From positions 315,944-379,943 of the forward strand of contig NZ_WBJY01000004.1 in NCBI RefSeq assembly GCF_008831085.1: a stretch of DNA of 64,000 bases, given 5' to 3'. The position numbers and the translations under genes are program-made. The notes beneath the pieces are model-generated. The model saw only the letters and a list, made by a program, of their open reading frames with translations. It searched no databases and was not told the DNA's origin. This stretch comes from Pseudoclavibacter endophyticus. GTDB lineage: Bacteria > Actinomycetota > Actinomycetes > Actinomycetales > Microbacteriaceae. Shown one piece after another: positions 47,473 through 57,433 of the stretch (position 1 is its first letter; every line of letters begins with the position of its first letter).

Positions 47473-48525
47473 GTGTCCGAAACTGCCCAGGGCTTCAGCC
47501 CCATCACTCCCGAGGTCGTCGGGGCCGCGCTCGACGCGGGCCTTGCTGCCATCGCTGAGGCGGCCGATGTCGCGGCGTTGAAGACCGTGCGCGCCGCACA
47601 CCTCGCCGACGGCTCTCCGCTCGCAGCACTGAACGCACAGCTGCGCAACGTGCCGTCCGACCAGAAGAAGGACGTGGGCAAGCTCGTCGGCGGCGCTCGG
47701 GGTCAGCTCAACAAGGCGTATGCGGCTCGCGAAGTCGAGCTCGCCGAGACCGAGGCGCGGGCCCAGCTGGAGGCCGAGACGGTCGATGTCACGGCCGGGT
47801 TCGAGCGCGACCCTCGCGGTGCTCGCCACCCGCTGCCGGCGCTCATCGACCGCGTGAACGACATCTTCGTCGGCATGGGCTGGGAGGTGGCCGACGGGCC
47901 CGAGCTCGAGAACGAGTGGTACAACTTCGACGCGCTCAACTTCGACGCCGACCACCCCGCGCGCGCAATGCAGGACACGTTCTTCGTCGAGCCGGTCGAT
48001 CGTCATCTCGTGCTGCGCACGCACACGTCCCCCGTGCAGGTGCGCTCGCTCATCGAGCGCGGCGCCCCGCTCTACGTCGTCTGCCCGGGCCGCACGTTCC
48101 GCACCGACGAGCTCGACGCGACGCACACGCCCGTGTTCCTGCAGGTCGAGGGACTCGCCATCGACCGCGGGCTCACCATGGCGCACCTGCGGGGCACCCT
48201 CGAGCACTTCGCGCGCGCCATGTTCGGCCCCGAGGCGCGCATCCGCCTACGCAACAACTACTTCCCCTTCACCGAGCCGAGCGCGGAGATGGACATCTGG
48301 CACCCGGGCGCCAAAGGCGGCCCGCGGTGGATCGAATGGGGCGGTTGCGGCATGGTCCACCCCAACGTGCTCCGGGCGGCCGGCGTCGACCCCGCCGAGT
48401 ATCAGGGCTTCGCCTTCGGCATGGGCATCGAGCGCACCCTCATGTTCCGCAACGACCTGCAGGACATGCGCGACATGGTCGAGGGTGACGTTCGCTTCAG
48501 CGAGCAGTTCGGAATGGTGATCTGA
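47473..48525 (+). CDS. pheS: Phenylalanyl-tRNA synthetase alpha subunit
   Basis: A class II synthetase subunit of 350 residues, with an N-terminal coiled-coil arm, H-P-L-P-A-L near residue 118, motif 2 G-R-T-F-R-T-D-E-L-D-A-T-H near 205, and motif 3 G-M-G-I-E-R near 316. Translation begins at GTG 47473. It overlaps pheT. Confidence 0.96.
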   Translation: MSETAQGFSPITPEVVGAALDAGLAAIAEAADVAALKTVRAAHLADGSPLAALNAQLRNVPSDQKKDVGKLVGGARGQLNKAYAAREVELAETEARAQLEAETVDVTAGFERDPRGARHPLPALIDRVNDIFVGMGWEVADGPELENEWYNFDALNFDADHPARAMQDTFFVEPVDRHLVLRTHTSPVQVRSLIERGAPLYVVCPGRTFRTDELDATHTPVFLQVEGLAIDRGLTMAHLRGTLEHFARAMFGPEARIRLRNNYFPFTEPSAEMDIWHPGAKGGPRWIEWGGCGMVHPNVLRAAGVDPAEYQGFAFGMGIERTLMFRNDLQDMRDMVEGDVRFSEQFGMVI

Positions 48526-51098
48526 TGCGAGTTCCCATCGGTTGGCTCGGCGAGGTCGTCGACCTCGCCGACGACGTGGCGCCGCAAGACGTGCTCGACG
48601 CACTCGTGCGCGTCGGGCTCGAGGACGAAGACACGCACGCGTTCGAGATCTCCGGTCCCGTCGTCGTCGGCCAGGTGCTCGAGCGCGTTGCCGAGCCGCA
48701 GAGCAACGGCAAGACCATCAACTGGTGCCAGGTGCGCGTCGCCCCCGCCGGGGAGCAGGCGGCCGACGGTGGCGCCGACGTGCGCGGCGTCGTCTGCGGT
48801 GCGCACAACTTCGAGGCCGGCGACAAGGTCGTCGTGACCCTTCCGGGTGCGGTGCTGCCCGGAGCGTTCGCGATCGCCGCACGCAAGACCTACGGCCACG
48901 TGTCCGACGGCATGATCGCGTCGGCCCGTGAGCTCGGGCTCGGTGACGATCACACGGGCATCCTCGTGCTCTCGCGCCTCGGCCTCGACCCGCTCGTCGG
49001 CACCGACGCCATCGAGCTGCTGGGGCTCGACGAGCGCAGCGTCGAGGTCAACGTCACTCCCGACCGCGGCTACGCCATGTCGGTGCGGGGCATCGGGCGT
49101 GAGTACTCGCACGCGACGGGCGCGACATTCCACGATCCTGCCCTCCGCCCCGAGCTCGAGGACATCGCGGCAGGCGCGCTCGCGCCCGATGCGGCGTCCG
49201 TTCGCGTGCCCGTCACGGTGACGGATGCCCGTGCCGTGCGCAACCAGGACCCGTGCCCGGTGTTCGTCGGCACGGTCGTGACGGGCGTCGACGCCTCCCG
49301 CCCGACGCCGCCGTGGATGGTCGCCCGCCTGGCCCTCGCCGGCATCCGATCGCTCGGTGTGCTGGTCGACATCACGAACTACGTCATGATCGAGCTCGGT
49401 CAGCCCATCCACGGCTACGACCTCGATCAATTGCGCGGTGGCATCACCGTGCGCCGAGCCGAGGCCGGCGAGAAGCTGCGCACGCTCGACGGCAAGGAGC
49501 GCACGCTCAGCGACGAGGACCTGCTGATCACCGACGACCGCGGCCCCATCGGCCTCGCGGGCGTGATGGGCGGCATGGAGACCGAACTCGGCGACTCGAC
49601 CCGCAACGTGCTCATCGAGGCGGCGAACTTCTCGCCGATCTCGATCGCGCGCACGGCTCGCCGGCACAAACTGCCGAGCGAGGCGTCGCGCCGCTTCGAG
49701 CGAGGCGTCGACCCGCGCGTCGCGGTCGCCGCGGCCGCGCGCGTCGCCGAGCTGATGGTGCTGCTCGCGGGCGGGAAGGTGGAGCCGCAGGGGTCGGTGC
49801 ATGCCCGTGCCCTCGACCCCGAGCCTCTGACCCTCCGTGCATCCCAGCCGGAGGCCGTCATGGGCGTGCACTACACAACCGACGAGATCGTGACGTCGCT
49901 GCGCGCCGTCGGTTGCGAGGTCTGGGATGAAGCCGACGGGCTCTTCGGTGTGCGTCCGCCGAGCTGGCGGCCCGACCTCGAGAACGAGGTATCGCTCATC
50001 GAGGAGGTCGGGCGCCTCGGCGGCTTCGACCGCATCCCTTCGGTGTTGCCCGTCGCCCCGCCCGGTCGCGGACTCACGCGCGTGCAGCGGCTGCGTCGCC
50101 AGACGGCCGACGTGCTGGCGGCCTGGGGCGCCGTCGAGACCCTGAGCTACCCGTTCACGAACGAGGCCGATCGCGATCGGCTCGGCCGCGCCACACCCGG
50201 CGCCGTGCCGGCGATCAAGCTCGCCAACGCCCTCGACCCACAGAACGCCTGGTTGCGCACGAGCATGCTGCCCGGTTTGCTGCAGGTCGCGCACCGCAAC
50301 TGGGCCCGTGGCACGACCGATCTCGCGGTCTTCGAGATCGGCACCGTGTTCCTGCCCGATGAGGGTCGCGCGTACGGGACCGAAACGGTGCCCGGCACGA
50401 GCACGCCCCCGACCCCCGCCGAGCTGCAGGCGATCGCCGACGGACTGCCGCGGCAGCCGCGGTGGGTGGGCGCCGTGTTCGCCGGCAACCGTGCGCCGAA
50501 GCAGCCGGGCCTCGCCGCCACCCCCTACGCATGGCAGGACGCGCTCGAGGCCGTGCAACGCATCGGGCTTGCGACGGCAGCCGAGTTGCGCGTGCGGCAG
50601 GGGAGCCACCAGGCGTTCCACCCGGGCCGCTGCGCCGAGGTGTTCGCGGTTGACGCGGCCACGGGCGAGGAACGGTCGGTCGGTTACGCCGGCGAGCTGC
50701 ATCCAGACGTGACGGCCTCGTTCGACCTGCCGCGCGTCGTGGCCGCGCTCGACCTCGACCTCGACGTCATCATCGAGTCGGGTCGACGCGAGGTCGAGAC
50801 GGGCGCGATCGTCGGGTTCCCGGTGGCGACGCAGGACCTGTCGCTCGTGCTGCCGGCCGACGTGCCGGCCGGGGACGTCGAGCGCACGATCGCCGAGGGC
50901 GCCGGTTCGCTGCTCGAGCACATCGACCTCGTCGACGACTATCGCGGAGCCGGGCTCGATGAGGGCGAGAAGTCCCTCCTGTTCGCGTTGCGATTCCGCG
51001 CTCCGGACCGCACGCTCACGGCCGCCGAGGCGACCGAGTCGAAGGAGGCGGGCGCGGCACTCGCGGCCGAACGGTACGGCGCCCGCATCCGGGCGTAG
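48525..51098 (+). CDS. pheT: Phenylalanyl-tRNA synthetase beta subunit
   Basis: An 857-residue subunit: tRNA-binding domain with C-G-A-H-N-F near residue 89, B3/B4 editing domain with V-D-I-T-N-Y-V-M near 282, B5 domain, class II-like core with A-W-L-R-T-S-M-L-P near 574, and the C-terminal anticodon-binding domain (D-L-S-L-V-L-P). The ATG overlaps the pheS stop (TGATG). It pairs with PheS as a heterotetramer. Confidence 0.97.
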   Translation: MRVPIGWLGEVVDLADDVAPQDVLDALVRVGLEDEDTHAFEISGPVVVGQVLERVAEPQSNGKTINWCQVRVAPAGEQAADGGADVRGVVCGAHNFEAGDKVVVTLPGAVLPGAFAIAARKTYGHVSDGMIASARELGLGDDHTGILVLSRLGLDPLVGTDAIELLGLDERSVEVNVTPDRGYAMSVRGIGREYSHATGATFHDPALRPELEDIAAGALAPDAASVRVPVTVTDARAVRNQDPCPVFVGTVVTGVDASRPTPPWMVARLALAGIRSLGVLVDITNYVMIELGQPIHGYDLDQLRGGITVRRAEAGEKLRTLDGKERTLSDEDLLITDDRGPIGLAGVMGGMETELGDSTRNVLIEAANFSPISIARTARRHKLPSEASRRFERGVDPRVAVAAAARVAELMVLLAGGKVEPQGSVHARALDPEPLTLRASQPEAVMGVHYTTDEIVTSLRAVGCEVWDEADGLFGVRPPSWRPDLENEVSLIEEVGRLGGFDRIPSVLPVAPPGRGLTRVQRLRRQTADVLAAWGAVETLSYPFTNEADRDRLGRATPGAVPAIKLANALDPQNAWLRTSMLPGLLQVAHRNWARGTTDLAVFEIGTVFLPDEGRAYGTETVPGTSTPPTPAELQAIADGLPRQPRWVGAVFAGNRAPKQPGLAATPYAWQDALEAVQRIGLATAAELRVRQGSHQAFHPGRCAEVFAVDAATGEERSVGYAGELHPDVTASFDLPRVVAALDLDLDVIIESGRREVETGAIVGFPVATQDLSLVLPADVPAGDVERTIAEGAGSLLEHIDLVDDYRGAGLDEGEKSLLFALRFRAPDRTLTAAEATESKEAGAALAAERYGARIRA

Positions 51099-51346
51099 GG
51101 GCGGGCGGCCGCTGTCGCCCCCCGTCCGCGCCTGTCCCGAGGGCTCCTTCTGTCCATCCTTCGAGGCCCCGCAACTCTCGTTCCTTGAGCTTGATGGAGG
51201 GGCGGTCACGCTCGGGGTGCTCCTATCGTGGAGCGCAAGGAGCGAGAAGCCAGTGGTTCAGGGCGAGGGATGTTGGCGGTCTCCGGGAGCGGGCAGCCGC
51301 GCCGGCGCCGGGCGGCAACGGCGGCGGACGATGGTGAGAACTCTTC

Positions 51347-51880
51347 GTGAACTACGGTGTGTGTGAGTGGTCTGGCCGCGATTTGGCGAGCGCGGCAGAC
51401 GGCGATCCCGGCGTCGAAGATGAGGCCAGCGACGCACGTATGGCTCCTGCTGCAGCGATCGCCGTCCCTGTGATCCCTGTCGCGATACTCGCACTGGGCA
51501 TCGCGGCGGTCATCCTCTTCCTGATCGGGCTCGGGTACGAGCTCGGCCGGATCGTCCAGTGGATCCTGACCGAACAGATATCCGGTCCGTGGATCGTCTG
51601 GGACGAGGCGAACCAGGGCCCGGACAGCACCGGCAGCACCGAGGCGCCCGATGAAGTCACGAGCGTGAGCAAGCACGGGCAGGAGCAGATCGAGGGTCGT
51701 GACGGCGGCGTCGGAGTCAGTGATGCGGCCATCGAAGACGCGGTCAGCAACCCGATCGAGACCGTGTACGTCCCCGCCACCGACACGTGGAGAATTACGG
51801 GAAAGGACGCAGTTGTGGTCCTCAACCCTCAAGGGCGATTGGTGACTGCGTGGGCGACGAACAGCAGGGGCTACAGGTGA
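51347..51880 (+). CDS. Small membrane-linked protein with toxin-like C-terminus
   Basis: An unassigned protein of up to 177 residues. It has one long hydrophobic segment (V-I-P-V-A-I-L-A-L-G-I-A-A-V-I-L-F-L, residues 42 to 60) and a C-terminal domain starting S-K-H-G-Q-E-Q-I-E and containing D-A-A-I-E-D-A-V, D-T-W-R-I-T-G and V-V-V-L-N-P-Q-G-R-L-V-T-A-W. This pattern resembles BECR-fold (DUF4258/colicin D-like) RNase toxin domains at the ends of polymorphic toxins; the match is by eye. The start is GTG 51347 or ATG 51440; no good ribosome-binding site for either. A short partner gene follows after 3 bases. Confidence 0.6.
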   Translation: MNYGVCEWSGRDLASAADGDPGVEDEASDARMAPAAAIAVPVIPVAILALGIAAVILFLIGLGYELGRIVQWILTEQISGPWIVWDEANQGPDSTGSTEAPDEVTSVSKHGQEQIEGRDGGVGVSDAAIEDAVSNPIETVYVPATDTWRITGKDAVVVLNPQGRLVTAWATNSRGYR

Positions 51881-51883
51881 CGA

Positions 51884-52168
51884 ATGTCCATCATTGACGA
51901 TCTTGACCCAGACGGTGCCGCGTTTATAGTCGAGCTTCTCGCGGCACACGATCGACCTCTTCTGGCCGATCTTTCTCGGGATGAGGTACTGACGCATGAT
52001 CGATACATGCGCCTTCACTCAGCATTCGCGAATGGTCTCGAGTTCCTGCCCCCCGATTGGGAGCCGACGCCGCGGACGCTGCGCATCGAGCGGCTCGTCG
52101 ACAAAGTCGTGCGCCTCTGGGTCGAGAAGTACGAGGCGCTAGCCGGCGACGCAGAGCAACGGGACTAG
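51884..52168 (+). CDS. Small acidic protein, candidate immunity protein
   Basis: A 94-residue acidic protein (M-S-I-I-D-D-L-D-P-D-G-A-A-F-I-V-E-L-L) that begins 3 bases after the toxin-like gene, the usual arrangement of a toxin and its immunity protein. No family recognised. It contains D-R-P-L-L-A-D-L-S-R-D-E-V and a helical C-terminus. Role inferred from position only. Confidence 0.55.
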   Translation: MSIIDDLDPDGAAFIVELLAAHDRPLLADLSRDEVLTHDRYMRLHSAFANGLEFLPPDWEPTPRTLRIERLVDKVVRLWVEKYEALAGDAEQRD

Positions 52169-52195
52169 CGAAGAATGGTCGCTCCGCTCGGCTAG

Positions 52196-52223
52196 CCCTG
52201 TGCCCTGTGCCCTGTGCCCTGTG
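52196..52223. repeat. Four tandem CCCTGTG repeats
   Basis: Four exact 7-bp units, with a fifth degenerate unit (CCCTACG) that runs over the sufU stop codon. They lie between the converging immunity-like gene and sufU. A variable-number microsatellite by form. Confidence 0.75.
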
Positions 52224-52225
52224 CC

Positions 52226-52720
52226 CTACGACCCGGCCTCGCGCAGCGCCGCCTCGAGCGCCACCCAGGAGAGCATGGCGCACTTCACGCGCATGACGAA
52301 TTTCGCCACCCCCCGGAACGCGACGGCGTCTTCGAGAAGCTCCTCGACCTCGTCCGAGGGCTCGGCGCCCCCGCGCGTGCGCAGCATCTCGCGGAAGGCG
52401 TCGACGCGCTCGCGGGTCTCGGCGGTCGTGGCACCGAGGGAGAGGTCGCAGAGCACCGAGGCCGAGGCCATCGAGATGCTGCACCCGTCGCCCTCCCAGG
52501 CGATCGCCTCGATGATCCTGCCCGCACCGTTCGAGTCGCCCGTGGTGTCCGCGGCCTCGCCCTGCGAAGAGGTCCCAAGCCGGATGCGCATGGTCAGCTC
52601 ATCGCCGCAGCTCGGGTTGCGTTCGAAGTGCGCCGCGTCGTGCGGGTCGAGCGGGCCCTCGCCGATGCGGCGCCTGGCGTGGTCGAGGATGACTTGCTGG
52701 TAGAGCGAGTCCAGCGCCAT
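52226..52720 (-). CDS. sufU: SufU iron-sulfur assembly protein
   Basis: A NifU-like, zinc-binding sulfur acceptor of 164 residues. The three metal cysteines are in N-P-S-C-G-D near residue 38, G-D-G-C-S-I-S-M-A-S near 75 and V-K-C-A-M-L near 144. It begins at ATG 52720 overlapping the sufS stop, or at GTG 52723. It accepts persulfide from SufS. The 22-residue loop between the first two cysteines is Gly/Ser-rich. Confidence 0.93.
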   Translation of the reverse strand: MALDSLYQQVILDHARRRIGEGPLDPHDAAHFERNPSCGDELTMRIRLGTSSQGEAADTTGDSNGAGRIIEAIAWEGDGCSISMASASVLCDLSLGATTAETRERVDAFREMLRTRGGAEPSDEVEELLEDAVAFRGVAKFVMRVKCAMLSWVALEAALREAGS

Positions 52721-54075
52721 CACGAGGCGGCCCCGCCGACCCCGAAGTAGCCGCGCACGCCCGCCAGCACGTCGAGCAACCGGTCGACGTCTGCGCGAGA
52801 CGTGTACAGGTAGGTGCTCGCGCGCGTCGTTGCCGTGAGGCCGAGCCGCCGGTGCAGCGGCTGGGCACAGTGGTGCCCGCCACGCGCGGCGATGCCCTCC
52901 GCGTCGAGGAACTGGGTGACGTCGTGCGCGTGCACGCCGTCGACCGCGAAGCTGGCGAGCCCGGCACGGACGGTGCCGGCCGCTGGCCCGAGGACGCGCA
53001 CGCCGGGAATCGCGGAGAGACCGGCTGCGAGCCGCTCGCCGAGCTCGTGCTCGTGGGCCTCGACGCGGTCCATGCCGACGGCCTCGAGGTAGCGAACGGC
53101 CTCGGCGAGGGCGACGGCCTGGGAAACGGGCTGCGTCCCCGCCTCGAACCGCATGGGAGCATCCATGAACTCGCTGCGCTCAAGCGTGACCGTCGTGATC
53201 ATCGATCCGCCCGTTCGAGCGGGAGGGAGGGCCGCCAGGAACTCGCGCCGTCCGTACAGGATGCCGAGCCCGTTCGGGCCGAGCATCTTATGGGCCGAGA
53301 ACGCCACCGCATCGACGCCGAGCGCGTGCAGGTCGAGCGGGCGGTGCGGCGCCGACTGGCAGGCGTCGAGCACCGTGATGGCACCCACCGAGCGGGCAAT
53401 GGCGACGACGTCGTCGACGGGGGCGATGAGCCCAGTGACGTTCGAGATGTGGGAGAACGCGATGACGCGGGTGCGGTCGGTCACGACGGCGCGCAGGTCG
53501 TCGATCGTCCACGTGCCGTCGTCGGCCACGGGCACGACACGCACCACGGCGCCGGTCGACTGCGCGACCTGCTGCCACGGCACGAGGTTCGCGTGATGCT
53601 CGGCCTCGGTGAAGACGATCTCGTCGCCCTCGCGCAGGGCGACCGAGGCGGATGCCTCACCGCCGAAGCCGTGCGACGCCCGGTCGATGCCGAGTGCGAT
53701 CATGCCGAGCGCATCGGTGGCGTTGAGCGCCCACGCGATCTCGTCGGCGTCGGCCCCGACGAACGACGCGACCGTCTCGCGGGCGAGCTCGAACGCCTCG
53801 GTCGATCGGGCCGCGAGCGTGTGGGCGCCGCGGTGGACGGCACCGTTGTCGCGCTCGAGGAAGGCCCGCTCGGTGTCGAGCACGGCAGTCGGCCGCTGGG
53901 CGGTGGCTCCCGAGTCGAGATAGATGAGGCGGTGGTCGTCGAGCGGCTGGTTCAGGACGGGGAAATCGGCGCGGACGCGCTCGACCTCGGCCTCGCTCAG
54001 CGCCGTCGCGGCGCGCGGAGAACGGCTTGATGTGCCGAGGGACGCGCCCTCGGAGAGGTGCGCAGCGTGGGTCAC
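52720..54075 (-). CDS. sufS: Cysteine desulfurase SufS
   Basis: A PLP enzyme of 451 residues that releases sulfur from cysteine for Fe-S assembly. E-A-E-H-H-A-N near residue 168, the PLP lysine in S-A-H-K-M-L-G-P near 272 and the active cysteine in R-G-G-H-H-C-A-Q-P near 403. It starts at GTG 54075 with AAAAGGAG 6 bases upstream. It forms a two-gene unit with sufU; sufBCD are not in the window. Confidence 0.94.
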   Translation of the reverse strand: MTHAAHLSEGASLGTSSRSPRAATALSEAEVERVRADFPVLNQPLDDHRLIYLDSGATAQRPTAVLDTERAFLERDNGAVHRGAHTLAARSTEAFELARETVASFVGADADEIAWALNATDALGMIALGIDRASHGFGGEASASVALREGDEIVFTEAEHHANLVPWQQVAQSTGAVVRVVPVADDGTWTIDDLRAVVTDRTRVIAFSHISNVTGLIAPVDDVVAIARSVGAITVLDACQSAPHRPLDLHALGVDAVAFSAHKMLGPNGLGILYGRREFLAALPPARTGGSMITTVTLERSEFMDAPMRFEAGTQPVSQAVALAEAVRYLEAVGMDRVEAHEHELGERLAAGLSAIPGVRVLGPAAGTVRAGLASFAVDGVHAHDVTQFLDAEGIAARGGHHCAQPLHRRLGLTATTRASTYLYTSRADVDRLLDVLAGVRGYFGVGGAAS

Positions 54076-54216
54076 GGTGACTCCTTTTCGATCGACACGC
54101 CAGCCTAACGACGCCTCGCCGCGCGGCCTCCGAGATGACGTCACACGTTCGCTGAGGGCATGCGCGGGATGCGAGCGATCGCGGTGGCTGTGGCCGTCCG
54201 GATTCATGCGCGCCTC

Positions 54217-54222
54217 TAGGAT
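54217..54222 (+). promoter_or_regulatory. -10 element of argC, leaderless-type
   Basis: TAGGAT lies 7 bases before the argC ATG. The sequence GGATTCATGC at 54201-54210 could be half of an ArgR-type box (uncertain). Confidence 0.5.
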
Positions 54223-54229
54223 GGTCGGC

Positions 54230-55285
54230 ATGTCGTACTCCGTCGCAGTCGCAGGTGCATCCGGGTACGCGGGTGGCGAGTTGCTTCGCCTGCTCGCGCA
54301 GCATCCGGAGCTCGACGTGCGAACGGCCACGGCCTTCACGAACGCCGGGGAGCGTGTCACCTCGGTTCACCCGCACCTCGCCAGTTACTCCGGCATGACG
54401 TTCGCGAAGACCGAGGCGGAGCAGCTGCGCGGACACGACGTCGTGTTCTTCGCCCTGCCGCACGGCGCTTCGGGGGCGCTCTCGGCCGAGCTCGCCGCCG
54501 ACGGCGCCGACACCGTGCTCGCCGACTGCGGGGCCGATCACCGCCTCGAATCGACGGACGACTGGGCCGACTACTACGGCAGCGAGTTTGCCGGCACGTG
54601 GACCTACGGGCTCCCGGAGCTCGTGCTCGCCGACGGGGGGCGGCAGCGCGAACTGCTCCGCGGAGCGCGTGAAATCGCGGTGCCCGGCTGCAACGTCACG
54701 GCGGTCACGCTCGCCCTCGCGCCCGCGATCAACGCGGGCCTCGTCGAGGCGGCCGACCTCACCGCGGTCCTGGCGGTCGGGCCGTCGGGCGCCGGCAAGA
54801 AGGCGTCGACGACGCTGCTCGGCGCCGAGCTCATGGGCTCGGCCAACCCGTACGGGACCGACGGCGGGCACCGCCACAACCCCGAGATTCGTCAGAACCT
54901 GCGCCGCGCGGGCGGTCGGCCCGTCACCCTCGCGTTCACGCCCGTGCTCGTGCCGATGGCCCGCGGCATTCTCGCGACCACGACGGCGAAGCTCGCGTCG
55001 GGTGCAGCCCTCGACGACCTTCGCGCCGCCTACGAACGGGTCTACGGCGACGAGCGCTTCGTCGACCTGCTTCCCGCGGGGGAGTGGCCGCGCACGGGCG
55101 ACGTCACGGGCTCGAACAGGGCGGCGATCGGCATCGGCGTCGATGAGCGCGCGCGACGGCTCGTCGCCGTGAGCGCGATCGACAACCTCGGCAAGGGCAC
55201 TGCAGGTGCGGCGATCCAGTCGGTCAACCTTGCGCTCGGGCTCGATGAGACCCGTGGCCTGCCTATCGACGGCGTCGCCCCGTGA
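54230..55285 (+). CDS. argC: N-acetyl-gamma-glutamyl-phosphate reductase
   Basis: A 351-residue reductase of arginine synthesis, with the NADPH motif G-A-S-G-Y-A-G-G-E near residue 9 and the active-site cysteine in V-P-G-C-N-V-T near 150. A second family block reads [12 protein letters not shown] 54230 is chosen because it matches the family start. It overlaps argJ by 4 bases. Confidence 0.96.
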   Translation: MSYSVAVAGASGYAGGELLRLLAQHPELDVRTATAFTNAGERVTSVHPHLASYSGMTFAKTEAEQLRGHDVVFFALPHGASGALSAELAADGADTVLADCGADHRLESTDDWADYYGSEFAGTWTYGLPELVLADGGRQRELLRGAREIAVPGCNVTAVTLALAPAINAGLVEAADLTAVLAVGPSGAGKKASTTLLGAELMGSANPYGTDGGHRHNPEIRQNLRRAGGRPVTLAFTPVLVPMARGILATTTAKLASGAALDDLRAAYERVYGDERFVDLLPAGEWPRTGDVTGSNRAAIGIGVDERARRLVAVSAIDNLGKGTAGAAIQSVNLALGLDETRGLPIDGVAP

Positions 55286-56439
55286 CGGTCACCGCCCCGA
55301 AGGGGTTCCGCGCCGCCGGTGTTCCGGCTGGGCTCAAGTCGACGGGTGCGCGCGACGTCGCGGTCGTGGTCAACGACGGCCCGAGTGCAGCGGCGGCGGC
55401 CGTGTTCACCTCGAATCGCTGCAAGGCCAACCCGGTGCTGTGGTCAGAGCGGGCCATCGCCGACGGCACGGCCTCCGCCATCGTGCTCAATTCGGGGGGC
55501 GCGAACTGCTACACGGGGAGTTTCGGGTTTCAGACCACGCACGAGACCGCCGAGCTCGCCGGTGAGCTGTTCGGCGTTTCGGCCGTCGACGTCCTCGTCT
55601 GCTCGACAGGCCTTATCGGCACTGGCGACGAGACGTTCCGACAGCGGGTGCTCGAGGGCACGCGAGCCGCGGCTGGAGCGCTCTCCGGTGGCGGCGGTCA
55701 GGATGCGGCCGAAGCGATCATGACGACCGATACGGTCGCGAAGACCGCGGTTCGCGAGGGCGCCGGCTACACGATCGGCGCGATGGCGAAGGGTGCGGGC
55801 ATGCTGGCGCCCGGCCTCGCCACGATGCTCGTCGTCATCACGACCGACGCGGATGTCGAGCCGCCCGCGCTCGATGGCGCGCTCCGGGCGGCGACGGCCG
55901 CGACCTTCGACCGGCTCGACTCCGACGGCTGCATGTCGACGAACGACACGGTCGCGCTGCTCGCATCGGGAGCATCCGGCGTCACCCCTGAACCGGGCGA
56001 GTTCACGCGTCTGCTCACCGACTTGTGCCACGACCTCGCCGGTCAGCTGCAGCGCGACGCGGAAGGCGCGAGCCACGACGTCGACATCACGACGACGGGC
56101 GCGGCCAGCGAGGCCGAGGCACTCGAGGTTTCGCGCGCGGTGAGCCGCTCCAACCTCTTCAAGGCGGCCATCTTCGGCAATGACCCCAACTGGGGGCGCG
56201 TCCTCGCGGCCGCCGGAACCACGAACGCGGCCTTCGATCCGCACGACCTCGACGTGACGATCAACGGCGTCATGGTTTGCAAGGCGGGCACGCCCCACGA
56301 GCCGGCCGAGTCGGTCGATCTCACGCCGCGCGCCACGACCGTGCTCATCGATCTGCACGCGGGCGACGCCAGCGCGACGATTCGCACCAACGATCTGACG
56401 CACGCCTACGTGCACGAGAACAGCGCGTACTCGTCGTAG
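55282..56439 (+). CDS. argJ: Glutamate N-acetyltransferase ArgJ (ornithine acetyltransferase)
   Basis: A self-cleaving enzyme of 385 residues that recycles the acetyl group from acetylornithine. The processing site is between Ala and Thr in L-A-P-G-L-A-T-M-L near residue 181, preceded by K-G-A-G-M. It starts at GTG overlapping argC. Whether it is also an N-acetylglutamate synthase cannot be read from the sequence. Confidence 0.95.
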   Translation: MTVTAPKGFRAAGVPAGLKSTGARDVAVVVNDGPSAAAAAVFTSNRCKANPVLWSERAIADGTASAIVLNSGGANCYTGSFGFQTTHETAELAGELFGVSAVDVLVCSTGLIGTGDETFRQRVLEGTRAAAGALSGGGGQDAAEAIMTTDTVAKTAVREGAGYTIGAMAKGAGMLAPGLATMLVVITTDADVEPPALDGALRAATAATFDRLDSDGCMSTNDTVALLASGASGVTPEPGEFTRLLTDLCHDLAGQLQRDAEGASHDVDITTTGAASEAEALEVSRAVSRSNLFKAAIFGNDPNWGRVLAAAGTTNAAFDPHDLDVTINGVMVCKAGTPHEPAESVDLTPRATTVLIDLHAGDASATIRTNDLTHAYVHENSAYSS

Positions 56440-56457
56440 TAGCGGAAGGGGAATGCC

Positions 56458-57372
56458 GTGGCCGATGCAGACGACCGCAGCCGGGACCTCGCGAGCGCTC
56501 GCCGCGCGGCGACGGCGAAGGTCGAGACGCTCATCGAGGCATTGCCCTGGATGCAGCGGTTCAACGGACAGATCGTCGTGGTGAAGTTCGGTGGCAACGC
56601 GATGGTCGACGCGGAGCTGCTCGACGCGTTTGCGGCGGATATCGCCTTCCTGCGCTACGCGGGCGTGCGGCCCGTCGTCGTGCACGGCGGCGGCCCGCAC
56701 ATCTCGCGCATGCTGCAGACCCTGCAGATCCCGAGCGAGTTCCGCGACGGGTACCGGTACACGTCGCCGGAGGCCATGGAGGTCGTGCGCATGGTGCTCG
56801 GCGGTCAGGTCGCTCGCGAGCTCGTCGCCGCCATCAATGAGGTCGCGCCGATCGCCACCGGCACGAGCGGGGAGGACGCCGGCCTGTTCCAGGCGCGCCG
56901 CAAGACGCGCGACGCCGAAGGCAACGAGATCGACCTCGGGCTCGTCGGCGACATCGTCGCGGTCGACCCCCGCGTCGTGGCGGCCGACGTCGCGGCGGGG
57001 CGAATCCCCGTCATCTCGACGATCGCCTCCGACATCGATGAGCCGCGGCACGCGCTCAACATCAACGCTGATCGCGCGGCCGCGGCCCTCGCCGCGGCAC
57101 TCGGGGCCGCCAAGCTCATCATGCTGACCGACGTCGCCGGCCTCTATCGGAACTGGCCCGACACCGACTCGCTCGTGTCGGAGATCACGGCGGACGAATT
57201 GCGCGAGCTGTTGCCGACGCTCGAGTCGGGCATGATCCCGAAGGTGCAGGCTTGCATCGAAGCCGTCGACGGCGGAGTTGAGCAGGCCGCCATCATCGAC
57301 GGCCGCGAGCCGCACGCCATCCTGCTCGAGGTCTTCACGGCCGCCGGCTTCGGCACGGCAGTGCGGGCGTGA
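56458..57372 (+). CDS. argB: Acetylglutamate kinase
   Basis: A 304-residue amino-acid kinase: V-V-K-F-G-G-N-A near residue 40, V-H-G-G-G-P near 78, and G-M-I-P-K near 259 for ATP and arginine binding. It starts at GTG 18 bases after argJ. In most actinobacteria argD follows here; it does not in this window. Confidence 0.96.
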   Translation: MADADDRSRDLASARRAATAKVETLIEALPWMQRFNGQIVVVKFGGNAMVDAELLDAFAADIAFLRYAGVRPVVVHGGGPHISRMLQTLQIPSEFRDGYRYTSPEAMEVVRMVLGGQVARELVAAINEVAPIATGTSGEDAGLFQARRKTRDAEGNEIDLGLVGDIVAVDPRVVAADVAAGRIPVISTIASDIDEPRHALNINADRAAAALAAALGAAKLIMLTDVAGLYRNWPDTDSLVSEITADELRELLPTLESGMIPKVQACIEAVDGGVEQAAIIDGREPHAILLEVFTAAGFGTAVRA

Positions 57373-57433
57373 CGGCGCAGCCCTGCTGCTGCCATACCCT
57401 CGAGTTCCCCATGTCTCACTGAAAGGCCCGAAC

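Noticed and set aside
48402..51209. Long open frame on the minus strand opposite pheST
   Set aside because: Typical antisense frame in G+C-rich coding DNA; low-complexity Arg/Asp/Gly/His-rich translation, while pheS and pheT motifs are clear on the other strand.
51099..51346. Search for a delivery domain or longer gene before the toxin-like ORF
   Set aside because: An in-frame stop at 51335 and no coding signal upstream; no delivery protein is visible.
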